DNA from: UMGS1933 sp045593405
GTDB lineage: Bacteria; Bacillota; Clostridia; TANB77; CAG-508
Direction of reading: 5' to 3'
DNA: 64,000 nt
Assembly: GCA_045593405.1 (NCBI GenBank)
Contig: JAZNWN010000015.1
Location: 124,001 to 188,000 of the forward strand
This document shows, piece after piece, positions 26,183-35,024 of this stretch. Numbering within the stretch: the stretch's first letter is position 1; each line of letters opens with the position of its first letter. The notes beneath the pieces are model-generated. The model made no database searches and was not told where the DNA came from. It worked only from the letters and a program-made list of their open reading frames with translations. A program made the translations under genes and the position numbers.

Positions 26183-26614
26183 TTATATACCTAGGTTAGA
26201 CATTTTTTCTGCTATTTCATCTGCAGAATTATTTTCTTCTTCACTATATTTTAGCCATTTATCTTTGCTCCAAATTTCTATTTTATTTAGAACTCCAATA
26301 ACTACCACTTCTTTTTCTAATCCTGCAAACTCTCTTAAATTTGCTGGTATTAAAAATCTTCCTTGTTTATCAATTTCACACTCCATTGCTCCTGCAAGGA
26401 AAAATCTAATTAATGCTCTTGCATCTTTGTTTGTAAGTGGGAAGGTTCTTAATTTTTCTTCAAATGTTTTCCATTCAGTTTGAGAATAAACAAATAAACA
26501 TCCATCTAATCCTTTTGTTACTACAAACTTTTCTCCTATGTCTTCTTTTAATTTAGAAGGCATTATAAGTCTACCTTTTGTATCAATTGAATGCTCGTAT
26601 TCGCCTATTAACAA
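26183..26614 (-). CDS. mraZ: MraZ transcriptional regulator
   Basis: A 143-residue protein with two AbrB-like SpoVT halves: GEYEHSIDTKGRLIMPSKL near the start and CEIDKQGRFLIPANLREFAG near residue 85. MraZ forms a ring that binds direct repeats upstream of its own operon and represses the division cluster. I choose the TTG at 26614, which gives the family start MLIGEY and sits 6 bases after GAGGTG. The GTG three codons earlier overlaps the ribosome site. Three MraZ boxes lie at 26641-26670. Confidence 0.93.
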   Translation of the reverse strand: MLIGEYEHSIDTKGRLIMPSKLKEDIGEKFVVTKGLDGCLFVYSQTEWKTFEEKLRTFPLTNKDARALIRFFLAGAMECEIDKQGRFLIPANLREFAGLEKEVVVIGVLNKIEIWSKDKWLKYSEEENNSADEIAEKMSNLGI

Positions 26615-26640
26615 CTGTTTCACCTCATTTCAGTGGTTTT

Positions 26641-26670
26641 TCCACTTTTCGCCACTTTCCTCCACTTCGA
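26641..26670 (-). promoter_or_regulatory. Three tandem MraZ boxes
   Basis: On the minus strand three 10-base units, each of the form GTGG..(A/G)AAA-like, follow one another without gap (GTGGAGGAAA, GTGGCGAAAA, GTGGAAAAAC). Ten-base spaced GTGG repeats upstream of mraZ are the known MraZ operator. They begin just downstream of the -10 box, so a bound ring would block the start of transcription. Confidence 0.88.
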
Positions 26671-26674
26671 TATG

Positions 26675-26703
26675 ATTTTACACCATACTCTTTCACAATG
26701 CAA
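26675..26703 (-). promoter_or_regulatory. mraZ promoter
   Basis: TTGCAT (26698-26703), 17-base spacer, TAAAAT (26675-26680). The transcription start would fall at the first MraZ box. Confidence 0.75.
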
Positions 26704-26769
26704 TAGTTTTTTTAAAAATTTTTAAAATTTTTAAAGCAGGGAATGAAAATTTTTCGTTCCCTGCTTTTC

Positions 26770-27801
26770 CTAACACTCTATATAATTATGTGAGCATGCT
26801 CTAAGTAGTCTATTCATTATAGCTAAACCTAAACCGTTTTTTTGCACACCTTCTATTACTATTATTTCTGCATTATATTTATCTGCTTTTCTAAGTAATG
26901 TAAATATGTTATTAGTTATTTCTTCTAATGTTTCTCCCATGTCTAATTCAAACTCTGCATTATATTTTTGTATATTTGATGTTTTACAAATCACCACTGC
27001 CCTTTTTCCTTGTATATTTTGATTTATTTCTTGTATTAGCTTTTCTTCATCTTCGCTATATACTAATAAACATTTCGTTGTTGGCGCATAATGTTTATAT
27101 TTTATTCCCGGAGACATTACTTTCTCATCTTTTTTGTATTCTCCTAATATTTGTTTTTCTATAAATACTTTTAAACCCAATTTTTGTATATCCTCTGGTG
27201 TTATTTTCCCTGGTCTTAATATATGCACTGTTTCATTTACAACTCTTACAACTGTTGATTCCACACCTATATCTACTTTCCCTGAATCTATAATATAGTC
27301 TACTTTTCCATCTAACTCTTCTATTATATCTTCTACTAATGTCCCACTTGGTTTTCCGGATATATTTGCACTAGGTGCTGCAATTGGGCATCCAGAATAT
27401 TCAATAAGTTTTCTAGCGGTTTTATTACTTGGCATTCTTATTGCTACAGTATCTAATCCCCCAGTAATAACATTAGGTATTATTGGTGTTTTTTCTAAAA
27501 CAATTGTAAGTGGTCCTGGCCAAAATGTTTTCATAAGTTTTAGTTCTATTTCTCCAATATTTTGAACTAATTTATTAATCATTTCCATACTTGCAATATG
27601 TACTATTAATGGATTATCTTGTGCCCTTCCTTTTGCTACAAATATATCTTTTACTGCTTTTTCATCTAATGCATTTGCTCCTATTCCATATACTGTCTCT
27701 GTTGGAAAAAGCACTAATTTCCCTTGTTTTATACTTTCAGCGGCAGGTTTTATTTTATTATAATCATTATCCTTCTTTAAATCTATGTACTTTGATTTCA
27801 T
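26770..27801 (-). CDS. tsaC: L-threonylcarbamoyladenylate synthase (TsaC/Sua5 type)
   Basis: A 343-residue enzyme that makes the threonylcarbamoyl-AMP used for the t6A modification of ANN-decoding tRNAs. The N-terminal YrdC domain (about 1-205) has FPTETVYGIGANA near 32, KGRAQDNPL near 58 and SANISGKPSGT near 145. The C-terminal Sua5 domain (about 230-343) begins after the SPGIKYKHYAP linker. The two-domain form is usual in Firmicutes. TCC GGA in NISGKPS is a normal glycine codon. Confidence 0.94.
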   Translation of the reverse strand: MKSKYIDLKKDNDYNKIKPAAESIKQGKLVLFPTETVYGIGANALDEKAVKDIFVAKGRAQDNPLIVHIASMEMINKLVQNIGEIELKLMKTFWPGPLTIVLEKTPIIPNVITGGLDTVAIRMPSNKTARKLIEYSGCPIAAPSANISGKPSGTLVEDIIEELDGKVDYIIDSGKVDIGVESTVVRVVNETVHILRPGKITPEDIQKLGLKVFIEKQILGEYKKDEKVMSPGIKYKHYAPTTKCLLVYSEDEEKLIQEINQNIQGKRAVVICKTSNIQKYNAEFELDMGETLEEITNNIFTLLRKADKYNAEIIVIEGVQKNGLGLAIMNRLLRACSHNYIEC

Positions 27802-27891
27802 TTTTGTTACCTTTCTTTTTACAATATGTATATTATACTACTTTTTATGAGTATTTTCAAGAAATTGGGAAACACTATTAATAAAATTTAT

Positions 27892-28074
27892 ATAAATAAT
27901 AATTTTTGTGTTTTGTGTTTGGAATTTTGTATTTGGAAAATATATTATAAAAATGTAGGGGCAGGGTTCCACCCCTGCCCGTAAATCAATAATTTTTTTG
28001 AGCGGGCGGAGATGGAACTCCGCCCCTACAAATTACGCCGTAGGTTTTTACCCTACAAATTATTATTTAAGGAG
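27892..28074. repeat. 183 bp inverted repeat, left copy
   Basis: Matches the reverse complement of 32196-32378 with about five differences over 183 bases. It contains a two-arm TGTAGGGG element (27954-28030, inner arms GGGCAGGGTTCC.. and GCGGAGATGG..), an A/T-rich flank (tgtgttttgtgtttgg) and a TTACGCCGTAGG word, and runs into the ribosome site of the gene at 28080. The two copies bracket a 4.1 kb block in opposite orientation. Confidence 0.92.
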
Positions 28075-28079
28075 CTTTT

Positions 28080-28787
28080 ATGGATATTACAAAAATCATT
28101 CTTTTATCTTTAGGTTCTATTTTTATTTTGTTTATTTTAACTAAAATTATGGGGAATCGTGAAATGTCTCAGCTTAGCATGTTTGATTATATTGTGGGAA
28201 TTACTATTGGTTCTATTGCAGCTGAGATGTCTACTTCTCTTGAGAATAATTTTTTGGAACCAGTAATTGCTATGCTTGTTTATGGTTTTGTCGCAACTGG
28301 TATTTCTTATTTAAGTTGTAAATCTCTTAAATTTAGAAGAATCTTTTCTGGTAAAAGTAAAATTCTTTTAGATAATGGCAAACTCTATAGAAAAAATTTT
28401 ATAAAAGCAAAACTTGATATAAATGAATTTTTGGTGCAAGCTAGAATTAATGGCTACTTTAATCTTTCGGATATTCAGACTGCTATATTAGAGCCTAATG
28501 GTAGAATTAGCTTTCTCCCTATTTCTAACAAAAGACCTGTTAATCCAAAAGATTTAAACCTAAATCCTTTAATAGAAAATGTCATTCTAAATTTAGTTGT
28601 TGATGGAGTAATATTAGAAGAAAACTTACAAAAAACTGGCAAAAATATAAAATGGTTAGAAAAAGAACTTGAAAAACAAAATATTTCTAACTTCAAAGAT
28701 ATTTTTTTAGCTACTTATGATAACAATAAAAACTTAAGTATATATATGAGATGGCAAAAAGAGAACAAACATGATTTCTTCGAATAA
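28080..28787 (+). CDS. DUF421 (YetF/YrbG-type) membrane protein
   Basis: A 235-residue protein. Three N-terminal membrane helices (about 6-24, 36-52, 60-78) precede a soluble DUF421 domain with the signature LLDNGKLYRKNFIKAKLDINEF near residue 97 and ARINGYFNLSDIQTAILEPNG near 119. The family is widespread in Firmicutes, often near sporulation or stress genes; its function is not established. It is on the plus strand directly after the left 183 bp repeat, which supplies its upstream region. Confidence 0.88.
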   Translation: MDITKIILLSLGSIFILFILTKIMGNREMSQLSMFDYIVGITIGSIAAEMSTSLENNFLEPVIAMLVYGFVATGISYLSCKSLKFRRIFSGKSKILLDNGKLYRKNFIKAKLDINEFLVQARINGYFNLSDIQTAILEPNGRISFLPISNKRPVNPKDLNLNPLIENVILNLVVDGVILEENLQKTGKNIKWLEKELEKQNISNFKDIFLATYDNNKNLSIYMRWQKENKHDFFE

Positions 28788-28797
28788 ATCGTGTTTG
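28766..28797 (+). terminator. Terminator of the DUF421 gene
   Basis: Stem CAAACATGATTT/AAATCGTGTTTG with one G-U type mismatch, then CTTTCTTTTTATTTTTTT. It overlaps the stop codon. Confidence 0.75.
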
Positions 28798-28933
28798 CTT
28801 TCTTTTTATTTTTTTGTCGAAAGTCATTTTCCTAAATAATCAAGAATTATTCTATAAATTATAGACTTTTCTATTTTTATATTATAAAATATTAAAATGA
28901 AAAATAGAAATAAAGAAGGAGCTTTGATATAGC

Positions 28934-29446
28934 ATGAGTGAAAAAATAGTTAATTGGATTATAGGTGTTTTTGGTAGCTTGGCAGCAATTAAATTTGGAA
29001 AAGAAATATTGGTTTTTGTAATATCTTTACTTCCAATATTAGAGCTAAGAGGAGGTCTTCTTGCAGCTTCACTTTTAGGTCTAGACCCACTTCCAAGTTA
29101 TATTATTACAATGGTTGGAAATCTACTTCCTATTCCTTTTATTCTTTGGTTTATTAATAGAATTTTGGATTGGATGAGAAAGTCTAAACATTTTTCTAAA
29201 ATTGCAAATTGGCTAGATAATAAAGTTGAAAAACATAAATCAAGTATTGAAAAATATGGTTTCTGGGGATTAGTTCTATTTGTTGGAATTCCTCTTCCAG
29301 GCACAGGTGCTTGGACAGGAAGTTTAATTGCTTCTGTTTTAGAAATGGATAGAAAAAAATCTTTTGTTGCAATTATTCTTGGTGTAGTTATGGCAAGCGC
29401 CATTATGATGCTTGTATCTTTTGGAGTACTTAGAGCAATATTTTAA
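28934..29446 (+). CDS. Small multidrug-export-family membrane protein (COG2426)
   Basis: A 170-residue protein with four or five hydrophobic segments. ILELRGGLLAASLLGLDPL near residue 34 and FVGIPLPGTGAWTGSLIAS near 112 are the two conserved loops of the family named small multi-drug export protein. The name comes from early annotation; the transported substrate is not known. Preceded by AAGGAGCTTTGATATAGC. It has its own position between DUF421 and the convergent exonuclease III gene. Confidence 0.85.
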   Translation: MSEKIVNWIIGVFGSLAAIKFGKEILVFVISLLPILELRGGLLAASLLGLDPLPSYIITMVGNLLPIPFILWFINRILDWMRKSKHFSKIANWLDNKVEKHKSSIEKYGFWGLVLFVGIPLPGTGAWTGSLIASVLEMDRKKSFVAIILGVVMASAIMMLVSFGVLRAIF

Positions 29447-29461
29447 TTAAAACACTTACAA

Positions 29462-29489
29462 TGTAGGGGCGCAAGCATGCGCCCCTACA
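29462..29489. repeat. Dispersed palindromic repeat, simple hairpin form
   Basis: TGTAGGGGCGCAAGCATGCGCCCCTACA, 28 bases, near perfect, between convergent genes where it could also act as a terminator. Confidence 0.85.
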
Positions 29490-29511
29490 CCTTAAAAATA
29501 ATTATACATTT

Positions 29512-30261
29512 TTATATTTCTAACCCTACCGGACAATGGTCACTTCCCATTATTTCTGGGAAAATAACAGCATCCTTTATATTTTTTGCAAATCTATCTG
29601 ACACAATAAAATAATCTATTCTCCACCCTATATTTTTTTCTCTTGCATGTCCCATATATGACCACCAAGTATATGCATTTTCTTTATCTGGATACATTTT
29701 TCTAAATGTGTCTGTGAATCCATTGTCTAATAATTCTGTCATTTTATTTCTTTCTTCATCTGTAAAACCTGCATTTTTTCTATTTGTTTTCGGATTTTTT
29801 AAGTCAATTTCTTTGTGTGCTACATTTAAGTCTCCACATAAAATTACAGGCTTTACTTTATCTAACTCTTTTAAATACTTTCTAAATGCATCTTCCCATT
29901 GCATTCTATAGTCTAACCTTGCAAGTTCTCTTCCCGAATTTGGAGTATATGAGTTTACTAAATAAAAATCTTTAAATTCTAATGTTATTACTCTTCCTTC
30001 TTGGTCATGTTCTTCTATTCCAATACCATATGTAACATTTTTAGGTTTTATTTTCGTAAAAATAGCTGTTCCAGAATACCCTTTTCTTTCAGCATAATTA
30101 AAATATATTTCATATCCATCAAAATTCACTTCTAATTGTCCATCTTGCATTTTTGTTTCCTGTAAACAAAATACATCTGCATCAAATTCTTTAAATATAT
30201 TTTCAAAATCTTTTTTAAATATTGCTCTTAATCCATTTACATTCCATGAAATTAATTTCAT
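29512..30261 (-). CDS. xth: Exodeoxyribonuclease III / AP endonuclease
   Basis: A 249-residue base-excision repair enzyme that cuts at abasic sites. All EEP-fold motifs are present in order: SWNVNGLRA (residue 4), CLQETK (33), NSYTPNSG near 107, CGDLNVAH near 143, WRIDYFIVS near 211 and GSDHCPVGLEI at the end, with the catalytic His-Asp pair in SDH. Length normal. TGT CCG GTA near the end is read normally. Confidence 0.95.
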   Translation of the reverse strand: MKLISWNVNGLRAIFKKDFENIFKEFDADVFCLQETKMQDGQLEVNFDGYEIYFNYAERKGYSGTAIFTKIKPKNVTYGIGIEEHDQEGRVITLEFKDFYLVNSYTPNSGRELARLDYRMQWEDAFRKYLKELDKVKPVILCGDLNVAHKEIDLKNPKTNRKNAGFTDEERNKMTELLDNGFTDTFRKMYPDKENAYTWWSYMGHAREKNIGWRIDYFIVSDRFAKNIKDAVIFPEIMGSDHCPVGLEI

Positions 30262-30284
30262 TATTTGCTCCTTACTAATATATT

Positions 30285-30310
30285 CGGGCAGGCACAGAGG
30301 CCTGCCCCTA
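30285..30310. repeat. Dispersed palindromic repeat, single-arm form
   Basis: CGGGCAGGC-ACAGAG-GCCTGCCCCTA, a stem GGGCAGGC/GCCTGCCC with only the right conserved end left. Between the flippase and xth genes. Confidence 0.7.
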
Positions 30311-30332
30311 AAATTAATTTACTTTTCACAAT

Positions 30333-31778
30333 TTAACCTTTTCGTAATAATATGCTCTTTCCTTTGCTTATAAACATTTTTAAATATTCATCTTTTAATA
30401 TTGCTAATATTAATACATACACTAATATTCCCGAAATAATTTGAATTACCATAGTTTGAGTACTTGCTCCTAAAGTAATATATATAAATATACAAGTAGC
30501 TAACATCACCAAACCTGATAATATATAGTTATAACTTAATTTTATAACTTCTCTTATACTTATATCTTTTCTAATTATGTAGAATTGTACCATTACAACT
30601 ATAAATTCAGATATAATTGTTGCAATTGATGCTCCTACTGAATAATATAAATTTATTAATATATAATTCAAAATAAAATTCACTACTAAACCCATTGTTA
30701 TTGCTATTGTATATTCTTTTTGTTTTTTAGTTGGTAACAAATATTGTGTTCCTATTACATTTGCAATTCCATTTAATAAAATAGTTGGTGCCATAACATT
30801 TATTAATATTACAACTTTTTCATACCCTTCTCCAAAGAACACTGGTACAAAGCTTTTTGATATACTCATTATTCCAAACATTATTGGAAAAGCTAAGAAA
30901 AATACAAATTTAAAAGATTTTTTCATGTACTCAAATACCTTTTCCCTATCTCCAGATGCAAATGTACTTGCCATTCTTGGAATCATAACAATTCCAAGTG
31001 AAGTTACAATTGTAAGCAATACTCTTATTACTTTTTGTGCTTGTTCATAATATCCAACTTCAGACTTATCTAATACTATTTCTCCAATCATTGTTTTATC
31101 TAGTATATTATAAATTTGACTTGCAATTTGTGGAATAAATAATAATATAATTGCTGGTAAATGTGTAAATGCATTTATATTTTTAACTTTTATTCCTTTA
31201 AAATATTTTGGTAAATATAGCCATAAAGATAAATTTCCAACTAAATCTGCTATTGCATATATTGTTATATATTTAATTAAATCTTCTGGTGTTTTTACTA
31301 AAGTAAATATTAAAGTAACACTTACTATTCTTACTAATACATTTCTAGTAACTGTTTTTTTGAATTCTTCTATTCCTTGGAAAAACCAGCTAATATCTAA
31401 TCCTATGGCAACAAGTTCTAAAAACCATATTCTGTAATAAACACTATATTCTCCTTCTCTCATAAAAAAAACAAAATATATTACTGAAGCAATAAACGCT
31501 GCTAAAAATCTACATATTTGGATTTCCCAAAAAACTTTTTTTCTTTTTACTTTATCTTCTCCCGCATATGCAATTTCTCTTTGTCCATATAATGCTACTC
31601 CCAGTGCTCCAAATAACAAAAAGTAAGATAAAATTGAATATGTATAGCTATATATCCCTATACTTTCAGCTCCTAGTACTCTAGAAATATATGGCGTTGT
31701 AATTAATGGTAAAACTAATATTAGTATTTGATATATTAAATTATATATATAATTTTTTGTAAGACTTTTTTTAGGCAT
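30333..31778 (-). CDS. Polysaccharide flippase (MATE/Wzx-like)
   Basis: About 481 residues with 13-14 membrane segments. N-terminal SLTKNYIYNLIYQILILVLPL and TPYISRVLGAESIGIYSY near residue 30 are characteristic of oligosaccharide flippases of the PST family, which move undecaprenyl-linked glycans to the outer face. The start MPKKSLTKN at 31778 follows AAGGATGAAGGT; the upstream twelve codons lack support. It is isolated from other capsule or glycosyltransferase genes here, so its glycan is unknown. Confidence 0.88.
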   Translation of the reverse strand: MPKKSLTKNYIYNLIYQILILVLPLITTPYISRVLGAESIGIYSYTYSILSYFLLFGALGVALYGQREIAYAGEDKVKRKKVFWEIQICRFLAAFIASVIYFVFFMREGEYSVYYRIWFLELVAIGLDISWFFQGIEEFKKTVTRNVLVRIVSVTLIFTLVKTPEDLIKYITIYAIADLVGNLSLWLYLPKYFKGIKVKNINAFTHLPAIILLFIPQIASQIYNILDKTMIGEIVLDKSEVGYYEQAQKVIRVLLTIVTSLGIVMIPRMASTFASGDREKVFEYMKKSFKFVFFLAFPIMFGIMSISKSFVPVFFGEGYEKVVILINVMAPTILLNGIANVIGTQYLLPTKKQKEYTIAITMGLVVNFILNYILINLYYSVGASIATIISEFIVVMVQFYIIRKDISIREVIKLSYNYILSGLVMLATCIFIYITLGASTQTMVIQIISGILVYVLILAILKDEYLKMFISKGKSILLRKG

Positions 31779-31839
31779 ACCTTCATCCTTCCTTATGATT
31801 ATATTATATATCATATAATCTCTTTTTTTACAATATTTT

Positions 31840-32190
31840 TTACATCACTTGTTTTAAATGGTTTATTATTACTTGATTATTTTTTATGTATATTTCTATT
31901 ACATCTATTCTAGTGTTTTCTTTTTCTAAATTTCTTATATATAAATAATATTCTGCTGTTTTGTATATGTGTTTTAGTTTATTTTTAGTTACTGCTTCAG
32001 AAGGAAGTCCATATTTTAAGCTTTTTCTTGATTTTATTTCGATAAATACTATTTCTTTTTTATCTAATGCTATTATATCTATTTCTCCACGATTACAATT
32101 AAAATTTCTATCTAATATTTTATAATCTTTTTGCACTAGATATTTTACCGCTTCATCTTCTCCAAATTTTCCTATTTTTTGAGTGTACAT
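31840..32190 (-). CDS. YraN-family (UPF0102) endonuclease-like protein
   Basis: A 116-residue restriction-endonuclease-fold protein. RNFNCNRGEIDIIALD near residue 28 and VFIEIKSRKS near 49 give the E...D...ExK triad of the PD-(D/E)XK fold, as in YraN/UPF0102. The family often lies near rnhB, dprA or comM, as here, and has been linked loosely to DNA processing or recombination. Its upstream region is the right copy of the 183 bp inverted repeat, including its ribosome site. Confidence 0.9.
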   Translation of the reverse strand: MYTQKIGKFGEDEAVKYLVQKDYKILDRNFNCNRGEIDIIALDKKEIVFIEIKSRKSLKYGLPSEAVTKNKLKHIYKTAEYYLYIRNLEKENTRIDVIEIYIKNNQVIINHLKQVM

Positions 32191-32195
32191 ATGAC

Positions 32196-32378
32196 CTCCT
32201 TAAATAATAATTTGTAGCGTAAAAACCTACGGCGTAATTTGTAGGGGCGGAGCTCCATCTCCGCCCGCTCAAAAAAATTATTGATTTACGTGCAGGGGTG
32301 GAACCCTGCCCCTACATTTTTATAATATACTTTCCAAATACAAAATTCCAAACACAAAACACACAAATTATTATTTAT
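32196..32378. repeat. 183 bp inverted repeat, right copy
   Basis: Reverse complement of the left copy at 27892-28074, about 97% identical. It covers the gap between yraN and dprA, from the yraN ribosome site to the dprA stop codon. The inner TGTAGGGG element spans about 32240-32317. Confidence 0.92.
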
Positions 32379-33238
32379 CTTATAAAGTTCTTTCCTGGCA
32401 ATTGCTCTATATATCCTTCTAGTTCCAACATTGTTAATATATAGTTTACTTTGCTTATTTCCAATTTAGTCTTTTTACATATTTGGTCTATATTTATTGG
32501 CTTTTCAGTTATGTATTTATATACTGGAATGTATTCTTCTGGAACATTTACAATTTCTATTACCTTTTCTTTACCTTTTATTTCCTTTGTTTCAAATTTT
32601 AACTCATCTATTATTTCTTGAGGTGTTGTTACAAGCTTTGCCCCTTTTTTTATTTGCCTATTTGTTCCTATTCCTTCTTTTTGTTCTAAGCTATGTGGTA
32701 TACAAAATATTTTTTTGCCTTGTGTTTCAGCATATCTTGCTGTTATTGCAGTACCACTTCTATACTTTGCTTCTATAATTAGTACTCCTAAAGATAGTCC
32801 ACTTACTATTCTATTTCTTTCAATAAATCCTTTAGATGAAGGTTCAATATTTTCCTTATATTCGGAAACAACTGCCCCACCATTTTCTACTATATTTAAA
32901 AAAAGTTTTTTGTTTTCTTTTGGAAAAATATGATTAAATCCTCCGCCTAAAACAGCAATCGTTTTTCCTCCAACCTTTAAAGCTCCTATATGTGCTGCTG
33001 TATCTATTCCTCTTGCCATTCCACTTACTATACATATTCCATTTCTGCTAAGCTCCTTAGCAAATTTTTCTGCAATTTTTGCTCCTTCTGGAGTACATAC
33101 CCTTGAGCCAATTATTGCTATGCTTTTCTCATTTAGTATTTTTTCATTGCCCAATATATATAATTGTTTTGGTGGTTTTTGTATGTTTTTTAAAATTTTT
33201 GGATATTCTTCATCTTGAATAGTAACCTTTTTTGACAT
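32375..33238 (-). CDS. dprA: DprA/Smf DNA-processing protein
   Basis: A 287-residue single-strand DNA binding protein that loads RecA on incoming DNA during transformation. The Rossmann-like core has AIIGSRVCTPEGAKIAEKF near residue 40, IVSGMARGIDTAAH near 66, VLGGGFNHIFPKEN near 97 and ERNRIVSGLS near 137. A C-terminal winged-helix (about 225-287) ends ELEGYIEQLPGKNFIR. The start at 33238 follows AAGGAGAATATC. GGC GGA in LGGGF is read normally. Adjacent to comM on the same strand. Confidence 0.94.
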   Translation of the reverse strand: MSKKVTIQDEEYPKILKNIQKPPKQLYILGNEKILNEKSIAIIGSRVCTPEGAKIAEKFAKELSRNGICIVSGMARGIDTAAHIGALKVGGKTIAVLGGGFNHIFPKENKKLFLNIVENGGAVVSEYKENIEPSSKGFIERNRIVSGLSLGVLIIEAKYRSGTAITARYAETQGKKIFCIPHSLEQKEGIGTNRQIKKGAKLVTTPQEIIDELKFETKEIKGKEKVIEIVNVPEEYIPVYKYITEKPINIDQICKKTKLEISKVNYILTMLELEGYIEQLPGKNFIR

Positions 33239-33298
33239 GATATTCTCCTTGATTTTTAGGGCGGGCACAGGGTCCTCCACTACAATTCTGTATATAAT

Positions 33299-34837
33299 TT
33301 AGTTTCCCCAATATTTTCTATCTATTGACCTATATTGTATTGCTTCTGCTATATGGTTTACTTCTATATTTTTACTCTCATCTAAATCTGCTATTGTTCT
33401 TGCCACTTTTAATATTCTTCCATAAGCTCTTGCACTTAATTTTAATTTATTAAATGCATTTTCTAATATTTGTTTTCCTTTACTATCTAATTTACAATAT
33501 TCATCTATTAATTTTGGTGTAAGCTCTGAATTTGAAAATATCTTTTTGTCTTTATACCTTTTCATTTGTATTTTTCTTGCTTTATCTACTCTTTTCTTTA
33601 TTTCTTCTGAGTTTTCTATTTTCTCTTTAGAATCTAGCTTTTGATATTTTACTGGACTTACTTCTGTACAAATATCTATTCTATCTAATAAAGGTCCACT
33701 TAATTTCCCCATATATTTACTAATCATTTGAGGAGTACATGTGCACTCTTTATCCCTCGAGCCATAATATCCGGCAAGGGCATGGATTCATACTCGCAAC
33801 AAACATAAAATTAGCAGGATAGGTTAATGTTGCATTTACTCTTGATATTGTAACTACTCTATCCTCCAAAGGGCCTCTTAAAACTTCTAAAGTATTTTTT
33901 TGAAATTCTGCAATTTCATCTAAAAATAATACTCCATAATGTGCTAAACTAATTTCTCCGAGGTTTTGGTATTCTACCTCCTCCAACCAATGATACTGAT
34001 GAAACTGTATGATGTGGAGCTCTAAAAGGACGTGTTGTAATTAATGGTGTTCCTTTTGCAAGTACACCTGCTATACTATGTATTTTTGTAATTTCTAAAG
34101 ATTCTTCAAAACTTAAATCTGGAAGTATTGAAGGTATTCGTCTTGCAAGCATTGTTTTTCCGTGATCCAGGGCTACCAATCAATAAGCAATTATGTGCTC
34201 CTGCTGCTGCAACCTCTAATGCTCTTTTAATATTCTCTTGTCCTTTTACTTCAGAAAAGTTAAAAACATATTGATTATTATTTTTAAATAACTCCTCAGT
34301 ATCTACGGTTACTGCTTCTATTTCTCTTATCTTATTTAGATATTCAATTACTTCGGTTAAATTTTCTGCAGGTATTATTCTTATGTCTCTTACTATTGCT
34401 GCCTCAGGAGCATTTTCTCTGGGCACAACAACCTCTTTTATTCCTAATCTTGAAGCTTCGATACACATAGGTAAAACTCCATTAACTTTATTTATTTTAC
34501 CATCTAGAGATAATTCGCCAATAAATGCTATTTTATTCATATTAAAAATCTGTATGTTTTCAGTTGCAACTAGTATACCTATTGCAATTGGAAGGTCAAA
34601 ACTAGAGCCCTCCTTTTTTGTATCTGCTGGTGCTAAGTTTATAATTATTCTTTTACTCTGGAAATCAATATTTGAGTTTTTTATTGCAGTTTTTACTCTT
34701 TCTTTTGCTTCCTTTACACTTACATCTGGAAGGCCAACTACTTCCCATGATGGAAGACCGCTGGATACATCTACTTCTACATCTACTAAATATCCATCTA
34801 ATCCATGTAGCGCCATGCTTTTTATTATTGATAGCAT
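33299..34837 (-). CDS. comM: ComM/YifB AAA+ helicase-like protein, read through three CGGA sites
   Basis: A magnesium-chelatase-like AAA+ protein; in transformable bacteria ComM is a helicase promoting branch migration of incoming DNA. Triplet reading breaks it into four frames. Counting CGGA as glycine at 34159-34162, 33957-33960 and 33770-33773 gives one 511-residue protein of normal length. The sites restore LLIGSPGSGKTMLARRIP (Walker A), RIPKPGEISLAHYGVLFLDE (Walker B region) and MNPCPCGYYGSRDKECTC (zinc-like cysteines). N-terminal Lon-like domain about 1-170, C-terminal domain with KLSGPLLDRIDI. All segments keep conserved sequence, so this is not an ordinary decayed pseudogene. Confidence 0.93.
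33770..33773 (-). other. CGGA recoding site 5 (comM, third in gene)
   Basis: Coding strand CCT-TGC-CGGA-TAT-TAT. Glycine here gives PCPCGYYGS, the invariant ComM cysteine motif. Triplet reading reaches a TAA four codons after the shift. Confidence 0.92.
33957..33960 (-). other. CGGA recoding site 4 (comM, second in gene)
   Basis: Coding strand CCA-AAA-CCT-CGGA-GAA-ATT. Glycine gives PKPGEISLAH, the conserved ComM segment before Walker B. Confidence 0.92.
34159..34162 (-). other. CGGA recoding site 3 (comM, first in gene)
   Basis: Coding strand CCT-GGA-TCA-CGGA-AAA-ACA. The glycine is that of the Walker A loop GSPGSGKT; without recoding the P-loop is destroyed. Confidence 0.93.
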
Positions 34838-35024
34838 ATGTACCTCCTATTTAATTTTTTTGTTTTTTGGAAATTTTTAAAGAAAAAAAGTATTTCGAAA
34901 TTGTAAGATAAATAATAATTTACATTTATTAAACAACAATTTTTGAGTTTTGTAAAGGAAAATCGTTCGACAAAAAATGAGCCATCCGGAATATTCCTGG
35001 GACAGCCCACCTTTTTAACTAATA

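Noticed and set aside
33299..34837. comM as an ordinary pseudogene with three random frameshifts
   Set aside because: All three lesions are the same event (one extra C before GGA), conservation persists on both sides, and the same event occurs in essential ffh, trmD, rsmH and ftsW.
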